This document shows, piece by piece, positions 11,063-21,255 of a stretch of 64,000 nt of DNA. The notes under the pieces are model-generated. The model did not search any database and was not told where the DNA came from. It saw only the letters and a list, made by a program, of their open reading frames with translations. The position numbers were made by a program, and so were the translations under genes. The DNA lies in assembly GCA_023213395.1 (NCBI GenBank), contig CM041465.1, positions 79,305,741-79,369,740 on the forward strand. Reading direction: 5' to 3'. Every line of letters starts with the position of its first letter. Within the stretch, counting starts at the first letter, position 1. The stretch is from Cycas panzhihuaensis (Eukaryota > Cycadophyta).

Positions 11063-12710
11063 CACCTTAATGTTTAATGTCTTCAAATCTTTAAGTATTC
11101 AATTCTTCAAGTCTTCGATCCTTGGTCTTCATGTCTTCCATTTTCTTGTATGCTAGAATCTGTAGACCTGCATCAAACTAAATTAAGTTGTACCACCCGT
11201 AACTTGTAAATCTATCAACATCATGCTTGTTTCTTGCAAGCATGTAATACCTGTAGTCATCTGGGATGATCAGTGACCAAATATAAACAACCAACCTGCA
11301 AAATACCTATATAACAATCTCAATCATCTATCAAACATCAATCAATATACATGAGTCTCACTGTCATGTTTATATGAAGTGTTTTCCTGAATATCTTCAT
11401 ATCTTCACCTATAAATCTATTGTTAATCATCAACACTGTCAATTTGCCATCTGAACAAACTCATAAAACTAATGTCCATATGAAACAACAACCATCCAGT
11501 CACTGTAATTTCTAGTTCTTTGATGTGTTTCTTGTATATGGTTCATCAACAAATAAGAGTAACATAAAATGTATCCCCTCTTGCATATGAGATTAACAAC
11601 ACAATCTTTGCAATATGCCCTCTACTCATTTGGAGGCTCCAAACCCTAATTCTTAGGGCGACCATTATGGATCTACATAGGCCATGCTTATTGCTATATA
11701 AATGAAAAAGAGGTGAGAGTAATCTTAGCTAAAACAAAACCATCCATAGACTTTCACGTGGCTGATTTTATCTCATTATGTTGAATTGCTAGAATCATGA
11801 GGGATCGTTACTCCACGATCTCATGGAGGGGGATTCTTCATCTTCACAATAGATAACAAATCAATACTTGTGATCCAGCACATAATTTTATTGCCACCAA
11901 ATCCTTGTTTATAATATCAATGAGTTTTTTCCATAAATATGCTATATGATTCAAACCTTTAGTTCATGCTTTCATGCCCTCAAATTCTCTTCAAATCATG
12001 CATCAACAATATGCCCTTAATTTTGCCTTTTAATCAATTGCTTCAAACTCTAAATTTCCATCATATAAATATCATATCAACTCCACAATCATCAAATTAT
12101 CATGTGCCTTAACATACTTTTAAATTTTCTATCAAATATTGCCTCATACTTGGTTTAATTTGTTGTTTATCATACTGTACAGACCTACTACATGTTTCAC
12201 ATATTGATTGAGTACTATATTGCATATGACGTCTTCATTTTTTAACTATTTTGTTTGCTAGTTGTGAGGTTAAGTGAAGTGACTAGTTTCACAAAACCTT
12301 AGTCATGTCTGCAAGGGGTCAATTTGCATAGGCAATCTCAACTGGTAATAATATCTCCTCATCATATCTAGTGAACTCACTTCAAACTTGCATGTCTCAA
12401 GAATATAGGCCTACATGCATAAACAAATTGTCCACATAAATTCAAAATCAACATACCACCAATTTTCTTGTATTCATATCATGTATCTTCATCTGTATGT
12501 AGTTTCATTAACTCTTACATGTAGCTTTCATTATCTATTTCGTCTTGCCACAAAATCATAGTCACATGGCACTGGCATAACTGCTATAATCAGATTTCTA
12601 GCTCAACAAATCACACACCTCATACTAGCTCTATCATTGCATTTGTATTGGCTCATCATTATCTGACTCGTGTAGGCTTACTATTTCCTTGCACAAGATC
12701 TTTCACAGCA
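11063..12710. other. internal region of N, no coding capacity seen
   Basis: AT-rich sequence between the two LTRs of N. I looked for the copia and gypsy Gag, protease, integrase and reverse-transcriptase motifs on both strands and saw none, and no long open frame is present. It includes scattered polypyrimidine stretches only. It is best read as the non-coding body of a small non-autonomous retrotransposon. Confidence 0.7.
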
Positions 12711-12724
12711 TGGCTCTAATGCCA
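12711..12724 (-). other. primer-binding site of N
   Basis: The minus strand reads TGGCATTAGAGCCATGC directly inside the right LTR, matching the initiator tRNA-Met complement TGGTATCAGAGCC with two changes. It fixes the element orientation as leftward. Confidence 0.75.
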
Positions 12725-13251
12725 TGTTAGAATTTAGAATTTAACTTTGATACCATATAATGATGTATTTATTATATGCAAGGGAACAATATCAATTATG
12801 TATAATCAATAAATCATATCATGAGGAATATACATAAATCATGTATGTAAGATGAATATATCAAACAATAACATGAATCATAAAGTATTAAACAAATCAA
12901 ACATGCAACATAAGATAGATAATAGATTTATATGTGGAAAAACTAATGTGAAAAAAAACATAGGAAAAGGTTGGAGTTGGGAGCTCATCTTTATGATATC
13001 AAATGAATACATCTCCAAATGAGTCTTTTCTCTCTCTCATGTTTTCAACTAGCTTGTGTACATATTTATAAAATATGCCACCTCATGAATAGTCTATAAT
13101 ATCTTTTGAATCGTTTCATCATCGAATAGGATGTGTACATGAATAAGTGTGCATTTCACATCTTTCAATGTATTTGGTGAGTGGAATTTTATGTGGGTCC
13201 ACTGTCATTAATATTAAACATTAAATGTGTGAATAATCACATATTCCAACA
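12725..13251 (-). repeat. 5' LTR of N
   Basis: Direct repeat of 10543-11062, with complete termini TGTTAGAATT...ATTCCAACA in plus orientation. Confidence 0.85.
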
Positions 13252-13256
13252 ACCTT

Positions 13257-13866
13257 TTCAAGCAATTTATGGATGTGAGCTTCCATCCCTCCTCGCATGG
13301 GCCTATAACTCCAATGTACCCATTATACAAGATCAATAGCAACAAATCACTTAAACATCACAAATTTTGAAGAACAATCTCAACTTAGCAAGCAACCAAA
13401 TGAAGTAGCACGCTAGATTGAATAGATCCAAAAGATTGTTTGAGAAAGGGGATTGGGTATTTTTAAGGCTTTAACCATACAGACAATCTACCCTGAAACA
13501 AATAGGGAGGCATAAATTACAATCACAATTTTACAAGCCTTATCAAATCTAGAAAAAGATAGGAGAAGTAGCCTATTGGCTTGATCTACAACCAACCAAC
13601 AAAGTACACAATCTGTTATATGTTTTTAATCTCAAGCCAAAGTTGGGACAAACCACAACAACACAGTTAGAATTTCCAATATTGTATGAAGAAGGGAAGT
13701 TGATAGTAGAACCTAAAGGCACCCTCTAGATACAGACCAAGCAACTTTGATCCAAGGAGATTCAAGTGTATTTGATCAAATGGAAAAAACTCAATAAGGA
13801 AGATGCCATGTGGGAATCTGAAGAATGGTACCAATAGAATTCTCACATCTCCTTGCTTTGAGGGCA
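13257..13866 (+). pseudogene. integrase C-terminus and chromodomain of A
   Basis: The integrase reading resumes after N with PFQAIYGCELPSLL. The C-terminal GPY/F-type module follows (FEKGDWVFLRL near 13440-13470; FYKPYQI; IGEVAYWLDL near 13560-13600). The chromodomain then reads IQVYLIKWKKLNKEDAMWE near 13765-13815, ending ESEEWYQ. In chromoviruses this chromodomain binds modified histone tails and steers integration into heterochromatin. A stop divides the domain from IVEPKGTL upstream. The following GQSMFLGG tract leads into the purine tract and LTR. Confidence 0.8.
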
Positions 13867-13889
13867 AAGCATGTTCTTAGGTGGGGACT

Positions 13890-14303
13890 TGTAGCATGTC
13901 TTTTCTCTCTATATGAAAACCGACTTGTTAATTTCTTTATTATTTATTCTTTACTATTAAATATTTGACTTTTTCTCTTCTAAAACCTAACTTTCATCTC
14001 TATCATTCTTTATTTTTATATATAGGGCATCCAATCATCATTGTAAATTCAACTTTTGGTGTGTAAGTGCTCAACTCTAGAAGTTGCATTCATGGTTGGG
14101 ATAGTTATTGGGAGGACACCTTGCCTCAAAGCGGGTGACTTCTGTAAACTCCATATTGGTTATATCATTTATTATTATTTTGGTTGATATATATATTCAA
14201 TGCATAATTATGTGTGGTGCATAATTGATGGTTATTTTCTATCTAAGAATACTATCTTATCTATGAATAATATAAGTTTTGGATTATTTTCATTAGTTTA
14301 GCA
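13890..14303 (+). repeat. 3' LTR of A (outer end approximate)
   Basis: It begins TGTAGCATGTC right after the purine tract GGTGGGGACT, the same arrangement as in B at 20655. It contains a TATATATAGGGC box near 14018 and a CCTTGCCTCAAAGCGGG segment comparable to the U5 segment of B. The end at ...TTTAGCA is a guess because the 5' LTR is absent. Confidence 0.6.
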
Positions 14304-15108
14304 TGGATTTCTGGTTAGAGTTCCCACACAACCCTAGTTCCCCTCCCTCTTCCTCTAAGGCAACCACCCTTAACACGCCCATATCCTCTCCTAGGGTTAG
14401 TTTCGATGAAGGCTTCATACCCAGGACTCCACTCTCTGGTTGTAGGATTAGTCCACTTCCTAATGATGTAAACCTAATCTATGTTACCATTAGGGATGTT
14501 GTAGCTCCATTTCTCGAAATGGATGATAATGAAACTCACCATGTACCAAGTGTTGGACCAAAGTAATTGGGAAATTAATTTTGTGACAACTCTTCAGGGA
14601 CTAGCATACACTTTAGAATTTTGATCGAATATGCAACATGCATTCTGACTACATTTTGAGAATCAAAACCTAAGTAAGACCTCAATAATCTTTGTGGACA
14701 ATGGTCCACTCAAAATCTCAAATGATGTAGAACCTTTTATAAATCCCAGAGCATACCTAAAAGAGATTAGACTCATTTATTCTATCATACACTAGGAAAA
14801 ATAGACCAAAATTGGTTATTAGGAAAGGAATGTATAAGAGAAGCTTTATGGGATGAGTTGAAAAACTCATTGCCAAAAACATTGTCCTACAAATACAACA
14901 CAACAATTAGAAAAACCTTAGCATACATAAAAAGGTTAAGAATGAAAATAGAAAACTGCAATCATAGAGTATTGTCAATAACAACGACATAACAGAAAGA
15001 GGTAGTAGAGGTACATAGTGAAGAAGAGGAGGAAGTTCATAATATTCCTCTAGAATATCCTAAGATAAACTATGAAGTTCATAATATTGAGTAAACATGT
15101 GGTCAAGA
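14304..15108 (+). pseudogene. 5' region of C, uncertain Gag or linker remnant
   Basis: An 87-codon open frame (14303-14566, Ser/Pro-rich, MDFWLEFPHNPSSPP) opens the region, followed by sequence with stops in all frames. Fragments such as LWDELKNSLPKTLSYKYNT and an acidic run (SEEEEEVHNIP) near 15000-15050 look like Gag-pol linker material, but I recognise no domain. Its position between the LTR of A and the C pre-RT block makes it most likely part of C. The initial ATG overlaps the presumed LTR end of A, so it may not be a real start. Confidence 0.35.
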
Positions 15109-15756
15109 AATCAACAAGGAAAAGCAGGTGCAGTTTAAGGATCTTAGAACAAAAAAATTAAACATTGGGGATGAAGAAAACCTAAAGAACATAACCATTG
15201 GCCATTACAAGGATGAAAGAATGGTCATTCAAGCTTAGACACTTTTTGAGGGATTTAGAAACATGTTCGCATGGTCCTACAAAGATTTAAAAGGCATTCC
15301 ATCAGAGATAGGAATGCATCGCATAGACTTAAGCAAGGGAGCCAAACCAGTCAAACAAAGACCCTACAAAATGAATCCAAAATGCAAAGAGAAGGTGAAG
15401 GTAGAAATATACAAAATATTGGAATTGGGTTAAATCAACAGAGAAAAGCAGGTGCAGTTTGAGGATCTTAAAACAAAAAAAATTAAACATTGAGGATGAA
15501 TAAAACCCAAAGAACATATCCATTGCCCATTACTAGGATGAAAGAATGCTCATTGAAGCTGAGACACTTTTTGAGGGATTTAGAGACATGTTCACATGGT
15601 CTTACAAAGATTTAAAAGGCATTCCATCAAAGATAGGAATGCATCACATAGATTTAAGCAAGGGAGCCAAACCATTCAGACAAAGACCCTACAAAATGAA
15701 TCCAAAATGCAAAGAGAAGGTGAAGGCAAAAATAAACAAAATATTGGAATCAGGTT
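15109..15756 (+). repeat. 324-bp tandem duplication inside the C polyprotein
   Basis: Two consecutive copies (about 15109-15432 and 15433-15756) start at AAATCAACA and carry the pre-RT and RT N-terminal sequence. Both copies read TLFEGFRNMFAWSYKDL-like and SKGAKP..QRPYKMNPKCKE blocks. The offset between GAAAAGCAGG at 15119 and 15443 is 324 bases. The copies have diverged at many positions, so the duplication is old. Confidence 0.9.
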
Positions 15757-16409
15757 ATATCTATGAAGTGGAATATGGTGACTAGGTCATCCAGGTGGTA
15801 GTGATATTGAAAAAATGGAAAAATCTAAGTATGTTGACTATCAATAACTGAATAATGTGAAAAAAAAGGACACATTCCCCATCCCTTTTATAGACAATGT
15901 TTTGGAAATGGTAGGGAGATGTGAAGCTTTCACTTTTACATGTAGGGTTAGTGCGTACAATCAAGTGAAAATTGCACTTGAAGACCAAGCTATGACAACA
16001 TTTATTACTGAATAGGGCACATACATAGATAAAGTGATGATGTTTCAATTAACAAACGCCACAATTACTTTCAGTGTATAGTTCTTAACATCTTTCAGAA
16101 AATGATTGGTGAAAAAGTAACCATATTTCTTAATGATTTGATATTACATAGAGTAATTAAGAATCATTTAGAAAATGTTTGAGAGATGTTATAGAAACAT
16201 TGAAAGAACAAGTTATATCTATACCCAAAAAATGTAATTTTATGGTGCCATTTGAAAATCTGCTAGGTCACATAGTAAGGAAGGCTTATTGACTAACTCA
16301 ACAAAAGTATCTATAGTACCCAACTTTCTCATTCCCCTTGCCAGGGAATAGTTGAAGATATTTTTAAGATTAACCAATTACTATTTGAGATATATAAAAG
16401 GATGTGCAC
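15540..16409 (+). pseudogene. reverse transcriptase of C (OTA/Tat type)
   Basis: This follows the second duplicated block. It reads IEAETLFEGFRDMFTWSYKDL and MHHIDLSKGAKPFRQRPYK (N-terminal RT segment), INKILESGYI, then KKDTFPIPFIDNVLEMVG, FTCRVSAYNQVKIALEDQA (palm motif A, where the usual DGFSGYNQI Asp is lost) and VMMFQLTNATITF (the PFGLKNA block). Later pieces KEQVISIPKKCNFMVPF and LLGHIVRKAY are thumb and connection segments. The YxDD motif is not legible. The reading ends at LTNYYLRYIKGCA where B is inserted, and continues at 21256. Confidence 0.75.
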
Positions 16410-17079
16410 TATAACATTCCAAAAATCTAGTCAAAAGTATGCCATGTAACCATTCAAATCTAACGTCTTTGAAAGAGGATTCTAACGGTTTAGATGAAAG
16501 TCAACTCCAACATTTGTATCAAAAGTTATGATTGTTTAAAGTCAGCTTGCAAATTTTTGGAGACGTTCTGGCCTTCTTCTATTTCAGCAATATTAAAAAG
16601 AATATTACCCAGTTTGGCCGACTTCTATTAAGAAGAATATCACCCAGTTTGGGCAACTTCTATTTGAGCAATATTAGGGAGAATATCACATAGTCTGGCT
16701 GACTTCTAATTGAAGTATTTTGATCACTATAAATAGGAAGTTTGGGATGCATCCCAAACCATCTTTGGAGGTTCTTTTGGCTGTATATTTTCGGTTCTAG
16801 GGCTGCAATTAGTTTGCCCATTTGGGGGCAGCAATTCGAAGGGTTCCTCCGCTCGAAGAGGGAAGATCACCTCTCCAAGAAAGACTAGTATTTTGATGTA
16901 ATTTCGTTCTATTTTTTTATATTATTTGATAATAAAGATTACTATTTACTTATGTGGATTCTGTAATTCCTGTTCCTTGTTCATTTTTCTGTTGAATAAC
17001 ATCTAGTTATTGTCTTTCTGTGGATTATTACCTATAATTTTGAGGAAAATTGCTATAAAAGTAGAACTAGATCGCTACA
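16410..17079 (+). repeat. 5' LTR of B
   Basis: Paired with 20655-21250. It is 74 bp longer, mainly because it has three rather than two copies of an internal CTTCTATTTGAGCAATATTA-type repeat at about 16569-16705. It ends CGCTACA just before the primer site. Confidence 0.92.
16728..16735 (+). promoter_or_regulatory. TATA box in the 5' LTR of B
   Basis: TATAAATA in the context CACTATAAATAGG, preserved in the 3' LTR at about 20898. This is the expected RNA polymerase II TATA element at the U3/R border; transcription would start some 30 bp downstream. Confidence 0.6.
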
Positions 17080-17081
17080 AG

Positions 17082-17097
17082 TGGTATCAAAGCTTCG
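17082..17097 (+). other. primer-binding site of B
   Basis: TGGTATCAAAGCTTCG lies two bases inside the 5' LTR and matches the initiator tRNA-Met complement in its first eight bases. Confidence 0.85.
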
Positions 17098-17720
17098 TTT
17101 CAAGGGGAAAGGGCAAAGGTAAAATCTCAAAAAAAGGTCAAAAAGGGACATGCTTCAAGTGTGGAGAGAAATGGAATAAGGAACACCAGTGCCTAACAAA
17201 GAAGGTTTTCATGATCAATGATGAGGATGCAGAAATACCATAAGACGAAGAAGTAGAACAAGACCAAAGCATAGAAAGGGAGGAAGATGAACTTATGGAA
17301 GTGGATACAAGGAATGTCCAAATCTCATTGTAGGCCGTTGCAGGGCAACAAGTATCCCCGCAAACCCTAAGATTCCAAGGACAAATCAAGGAAACACTAG
17401 TATCAATCTTGGTCAATAGAGGGAGTACACACAATTTTATAAACAAGGCATCAACAGAAAAGCTAGGATTACAAGTGAAACCCCTCAACACATTCCAAGT
17501 GCCAATAGCAAATGGGAGAACAACGTCGTGTGGAGAATATTGCAAAGACAAAACTCTCCAGATCAATGATTAGAAGGTCACAACTTGTATGTTTGCCATG
17601 GCCATAGGCAGAGTGGATGCAGTTCTAGGGATTCAATGGCTACAAACGCCGGAAAACATTGTTACCAACTATATGACAAGATTTATGTGTTTCCAACAAA
17701 AAGGACACAAATATCGACTA
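17098..17720 (+). pseudogene. gag remnant (knuckle) and aspartic protease of B
   Basis: Only about 50 bp separate the primer site from the Gag knuckle CFKCGEKWNKEHQC at 17150-17191 (CX2CX7HXC). In the related element H the same knuckle lies about 1.1 kb from its primer site, so nearly all of gag has been deleted. An acidic linker leads to the protease: QISLQAV-like block, then ILVNRGSTHNFINKAS near 17404-17450, where the catalytic D-S-G has become N-R-G, then FQVPIANGRTTSCGEY and a clean run from 17589 ([15 protein letters not shown]). A stop at 17242 and one near 17570 interrupt the frame. This protease cannot be catalytic as written. Confidence 0.88.
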
Positions 17721-18740
17721 CAAGCCCCAGCCACACCTGCAGTTCAACTAGTACCATCTCATAGGATGGAACAAATTCTAAAGAGGAATTTGCAAGCATA
17801 CATAATGTCATGTTACAAAGTAGAAATAGAAGATGTTCCCCCAGAGATTCAAACAATCTTAGAAGAACATCAGAGAGTTTTTGAGGAACCCCAAGGACTA
17901 CCACTGAAAAGGGAATTGGAACACGCAATAGAACTTATTCTCGAAGCAATACCAGTCAATATTCCTCCATATAGACATCCTTATCATCTTAGGAAGGAAA
18001 TTGAAAAGTTCACACAAGAACTGTTACTCCAAGGCATAGTGGTAAAAAGCACGAGTCCATTTGCTTCTCCCGTGATAGTTAATCCAAAGAAGGATGGATC
18101 TTATAGAATGTATGTGGATTACTGTGGCCTGAATAAATTGACCATAAAGAACCGGTATCCTATCCCAAGGATCGAAGATTTGTTAGACGAGTTACATGGA
18201 GCCCGATATTTTTCAAAAATAGATCTACACTCAGGATACTACCAAATAAGGGTCAAAGAAGAAGATGTCTACAAAACTGCATTCAGAATGCATTAAGGAT
18301 TATTTGAATTCAAGGTTATGCCTTTTGGCTTAACAAATGCTCCAGCCACTTTCCAGAGCACAATGAATTCAATATTAAAACATGTTTTGAGGAAATTCAT
18401 CCTAGTTTTCTTTGATGATATCCTAATTTATAGTAGAACATGGGAAGAACATTTGGAACATATAAAGGTAGTTCTACTCATATTTGAGAAAGTGCAACTA
18501 TTCGCAAATAAGAAAAAGTGTTCTTTCGTAAAAGAGAAATTAGAGTACCTAGGCCACATTATCACAGGCAAAGGAATCAAAATTGATTCAAAAAAGATCC
18601 AAGCAATTGTAAGCTGGCTAACTTCGAAGAATATCATAGGAGTAAGAAGTTTTTTGGGCATAGCGGGATTTTTGAGAAAATTCATAAAAGGGTATGCACA
18701 CATAGCATCGCCACCAGCAGACTTGACCAAAAAGGATGCG
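17721..18740 (+). pseudogene. reverse transcriptase of B
   Basis: This is well preserved and open from 17589 to 18296, then after one stop from 18318 to 18914. Motifs in order: [73 protein letters not shown] (palm motif A with its Asp), MPFGLTNAPATFQSTMN, and the catalytic box FFDDILIYSRTWEEHL near 18408-18450 with both Asp residues intact. The connection region reads FLGIAGFLRKFIKGYAHIA. Apart from the stop near 18294 the domain is complete. Confidence 0.93.
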
Positions 18741-19190
18741 TTCAAATGGAATTCAAGAGAAGAAGGAGTGTTTCAAGAATTAAAACAAGCAATGATCACA
18801 ACTCCAGTATTGGCCTTACCAGACTTCACTCAACCATTGACACTAGAATGTGATGCTTCAGGTTTCAGTATTGAAGCAGTTCTGTTTACAAGGAGGAACG
18901 CCTATAGCTTATGAAAGCCAGAAGCTGAATAATAGGGAAAAAATGAAACCAATATATGATAAAGAGATGTTAGCCATTATGCACGCAATAAACCAATGGA
19001 GGCAATATCTATTAAGGCGCAGATTTGTGGTCATAAATGATCATGATCGCTTGAAGTACTTTCTGAATCAAAAGGCGTTATCCAATGAGCAACGAAAGTG
19101 GGCCAGCAAATTGTAGACCTTCGACTTCACCATAGAATACAAAAAGGAGAAAGAAAACGTGATAGCGGATGCTCTATCCAGATTGCCAGA
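18741..19190 (+). pseudogene. RNase H of B
   Basis: It directly continues from RT: FKWNSREEGVFQELKQAM, then LTLECDASGFSIEAVLF near 18838-18890, where the catalytic Asp of the CDAS motif is present. A frameshift near 18890 moves the reading to the frame 18850-19116 with PIAYESQKLNNREKMKPIYDKEMLAIM, in which the second acidic residue (KEM) is retained, then FVVINDHDRLKYFLNQK near 19030-19075, where the expected T-D-H reads N-D-H. It ends at the IADALSRLP signature near 19160-19187 that closes plant gypsy RNase H domains. Confidence 0.9.
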
Positions 19191-20345
19191 GGAAGAAAAG
19201 ATTGAAGTTTCAGCCAATTCAACGACAATAGCAACTCCGAAATGGACGTCAAAGTTGGCAAAGGAATATGAAGATGACAAGATATCACAAGAAATAAAAC
19301 AAAAGATCAAAGAAGGAAAAGTAGAACAGTTCACAGAACAAGGAGGATTAATTCTAAGGAAAGGAAAAATATTTATTCCAAAGACAAGCAAACTAAAGGA
19401 CGTACTACTTCAAGAAGCTCACTCGACTCTAGTTTCAAGACATTCAGGGATGGATAAGACTTATAGGAGGCTTCAAAGCTCGTTTTATTAGAAAGGATTG
19501 AAAATTGATGTCCTCTGGTTTGTATTAGAATGTGATACATGTCAAAGGAATAAGATTGAATCTGTAAAGACCCTTGGGTTGATACAACCCCTTCCCATCC
19601 CCCCTAAAAAATGGGAAGAAATTTCTATGTATTTTATTACAGGTCTTCCGCGTTTAGAAGGAAGAGACGCAATTTTTGTAGTAGTAGATAGATTAACCAA
19701 GTATGCCCATTTCAAGGGAATTCAGACGGGAGCAAAAGCAAGCCAAATAGTAGAATTGTATATGAAAGAAATTCCCAGGCTACATGGCTTTCCAAAAATT
19801 ATCGTTAGCGACAGAGACGCTAAATTCACAAGTCACTTTTGGAAGGAGTTGTTCAAATCAGCTGGCACTATCCTACACATGAGCTCAGCATACCACTCGC
19901 ACACAGATGGCCAAACAAAAATAGTTAACAAATGTGTGGAGGGATACTTAAGAAATTTCACATCAGATAAACAGACGCAATGGCATCGATGGCTCCATCT
20001 GGAAGAATGGCAGCAACAAAGATGTCACCATTTCAAGCACTTTATGGGTATGAACCTCCATCACTCCTGAATTGGCTAAATACATCTAAAGTGCAAACAA
20101 TCCAAGAAAATTTAGAATAGATGCAAGAAACAGTCCAAAAACTAAAGAATAATTTGGAGATGGAAAAGAATAGGATGAAGCAACAAGCAAATACAAAAAG
20201 ATTTGAACGAAGTTTCGAGGTAGGAGAATGGACATTTTTAAGACTCCAACCCTACAAACAGATGTCAATGAAACAAAACTTATCACCAAGATTATTTGGA
20301 CCATATCAGATCAAGGAACATATAGGGGAAGTGGCATATTAGTTA
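19191..20345 (+). pseudogene. integrase of B
   Basis: The HHCC finger is visible at about 19425-19560: H in EAHSTLVSRHSGMDKTY and C in ECDTCQRNK. The catalytic core follows: WEEISMYFITGLPRLEG near 19610-19660 has Tyr where the first catalytic Asp belongs, KIIVSDRDAKFTSHFW near 19795-19845 retains the second Asp, and SHTDGQTKIVNKCVEGYL near 19895-19950 has Lys in place of the catalytic Glu. A frameshift near 20000 moves on to PFQALYGYEPPSLL. The C-terminal module (FEVGEWTFLRLQPYKQ; LSPRLFGPYQI near 20280) precedes the chromodomain. With two of three catalytic residues replaced this integrase is dead. Confidence 0.9.
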
Positions 20346-20598
20346 AAACTGCCACCAGAAAGCAAAATCCACAATATCTTCCACGAGTCTTGTTTAAAGA
20401 AAAAGCTGGACGAAAAGGAGGCTCCACAAATGAATTTACCAACACTGGATGAAGAAGGAATGATGATAGTGGAACCTGAGAGAATATTGAAGACTAGGGA
20501 CAAGAATTTGCAATCCAGTATAATAAAAGGATATCTCATCAAATGGAAGACACTGGAGCTTGAAGATGCAATATGGGAGTTTGAAGAATGGATGTAAA
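20346..20598 (+). pseudogene. chromodomain tail of the B polyprotein
   Basis: After the integrase the frame reads LPPESKIHNIFHESCLKKKL, then MMIVEPERILKTRDKNLQ and SIIKGYLIKWKTLELEDAIW (20520-20580), ending EFEEWM before a stop. The Y-L-I-K-W-K core and the closing W-E-x-E-E-W pattern are those of chromovirus chromodomains, which bind histone marks and target integration. The block matches A at 13700-13866 at both DNA and protein level. The downstream tract to 20654 carries the purine-rich second-strand primer. Confidence 0.88.
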
Positions 20599-20639
20599 AA
20601 AATGGGCCCTTACCATTGCTTTGAGGGCAAAGCATGTTT

Positions 20640-20654
20640 TGAAGGGGAGGGACT
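20640..20654 (+). other. polypurine tract of B
   Basis: GAAGGGGAGGGACT lies directly before the 3' LTR; it is the expected RNase H-resistant primer for plus-strand DNA synthesis. Confidence 0.85.
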
Positions 20655-21250
20655 TGTAACATTTCAAAATCTAGTCAAAATTATGCAATGTAACCATTCA
20701 AATCAAAGATCTTTGAAAGAGGATTCTAACTGTTATGACCATTTAGAGTCAACTTGCCAGTTTTTTAAGAAGTTCTGTCCAACTTCTATTTGAGCAGTAT
20801 TAAAGAGAATATCACCCAGTTTGGCCGACTTCTATTTGAGCAATATTAGGGAGAATATCACCCAATCTAGCCCACTTCTAATTCAAGTATTGTGATCACT
20901 ATAAATAAGAAGTTTGGTTTGCATCCCAAACCATCTTTGGAGGTTCTTTTGGCTACATATTTTCGGTTCTAGGGCTATAGTTAGCTCACCCATTTGGGGG
21001 CTGCAATTCGGAGGGTTCCTCGCCTCGAAGAGGGAAGCTCACTTCTCCAAGAAAGACTAGCATTTTGATGTAACTTCATTCTATTTTTTATATTATTTGA
21101 TAATAAAGATTACTATTTACTTTTGTGGATTCAGTAATTCCTGTTCCTTGTTCATTTTTTTGTTGAATAGCATCTAGTTATTGTCTTTTTGTGGGTTATT
21201 ACTTGTAATTTTTAGGAAGATTACTATAAAAGTAGAACTAGATCGCTACA
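20655..21250 (+). repeat. 3' LTR of B
   Basis: Direct repeat of 16410-17079. It starts with intact TGTAACATTTC and ends CGCTACA. It has two copies of the internal repeat. Substitutions against the 5' LTR are frequent, so insertion is not recent. Confidence 0.92.
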
Positions 21251-21255
21251 TGAAG

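Larger units (their letters stand above)
10543..13251 (-). mobile_element. N: non-coding, non-autonomous LTR element inside the integrase of A
   Basis: Two directly repeated LTRs (10543-about 11062 and 12725-13251) flank 1.66 kb of non-coding DNA. A tRNA-Met-type primer site sits beside the right LTR on the minus strand and a purine tract (AAGGTGGAGGA) beside the left LTR, so transcription is leftward. LTR termini are TGTTRGAAT...ATTCCAACA in the right copy; the left copy has lost its outer few bases. Flanking 5-mers GTCTT/ACCTT match at 3 of 5. I see no gag or pol motif, so it would have depended on a partner element, of copia type judging by the LTR ends. Confidence 0.8.
7300..14303 (+). 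mobile_element. A: 5'-truncated Ty3/gypsy chromovirus, interrupted by N
   Basis: Plus-strand order is Gag C-terminal half, CCHC-like knuckle, protease, reverse transcriptase, RNase H, integrase, chromodomain, polypurine tract and 3' LTR. This is the standard gypsy order with an integrase-fused chromodomain. No 5' LTR or primer site is present; the element begins within gag near 7310, right after D protease sequence. N (10543-13251) splits the integrase. Sequence relatedness to B, H and I is obvious in the protease, reverse transcriptase and the tract before the 3' LTR. Stops occur throughout. Confidence 0.8.
16410..21250 (+). mobile_element. B: Ty3/gypsy chromovirus, nearly complete but lacking most of gag
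   Basis: Both LTRs (16410-17079, 20655-21250) and the primer site are present. The internal region runs from the knuckle through protease, RT, RNase H, integrase and chromodomain to the purine tract GGGGAGGGACT. It is the best preserved pol in the window, with long open pieces and only a few stops. Outer termini are TATAACATTCC (TG changed to TA) and CGCTACA. Flanking 5-mers TGCAC/TGAAG match at 3 of 5, so the target duplication is decayed. It interrupts the C polyprotein between RT and RNase H. Confidence 0.92.

Noticed and set aside
14303-14566. Independent host gene starting MDFWLEF
   Set aside because: Short, Ser/Pro-rich, no domain; its ATG overlaps the presumed LTR end of A and it sits in a broken element, so it is kept only as a possible C remnant.
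17138-17566. 142-codon open frame on the minus strand
   Set aside because: Antisense shadow of the knuckle and protease of B; Ser/Cys-rich with no motif.
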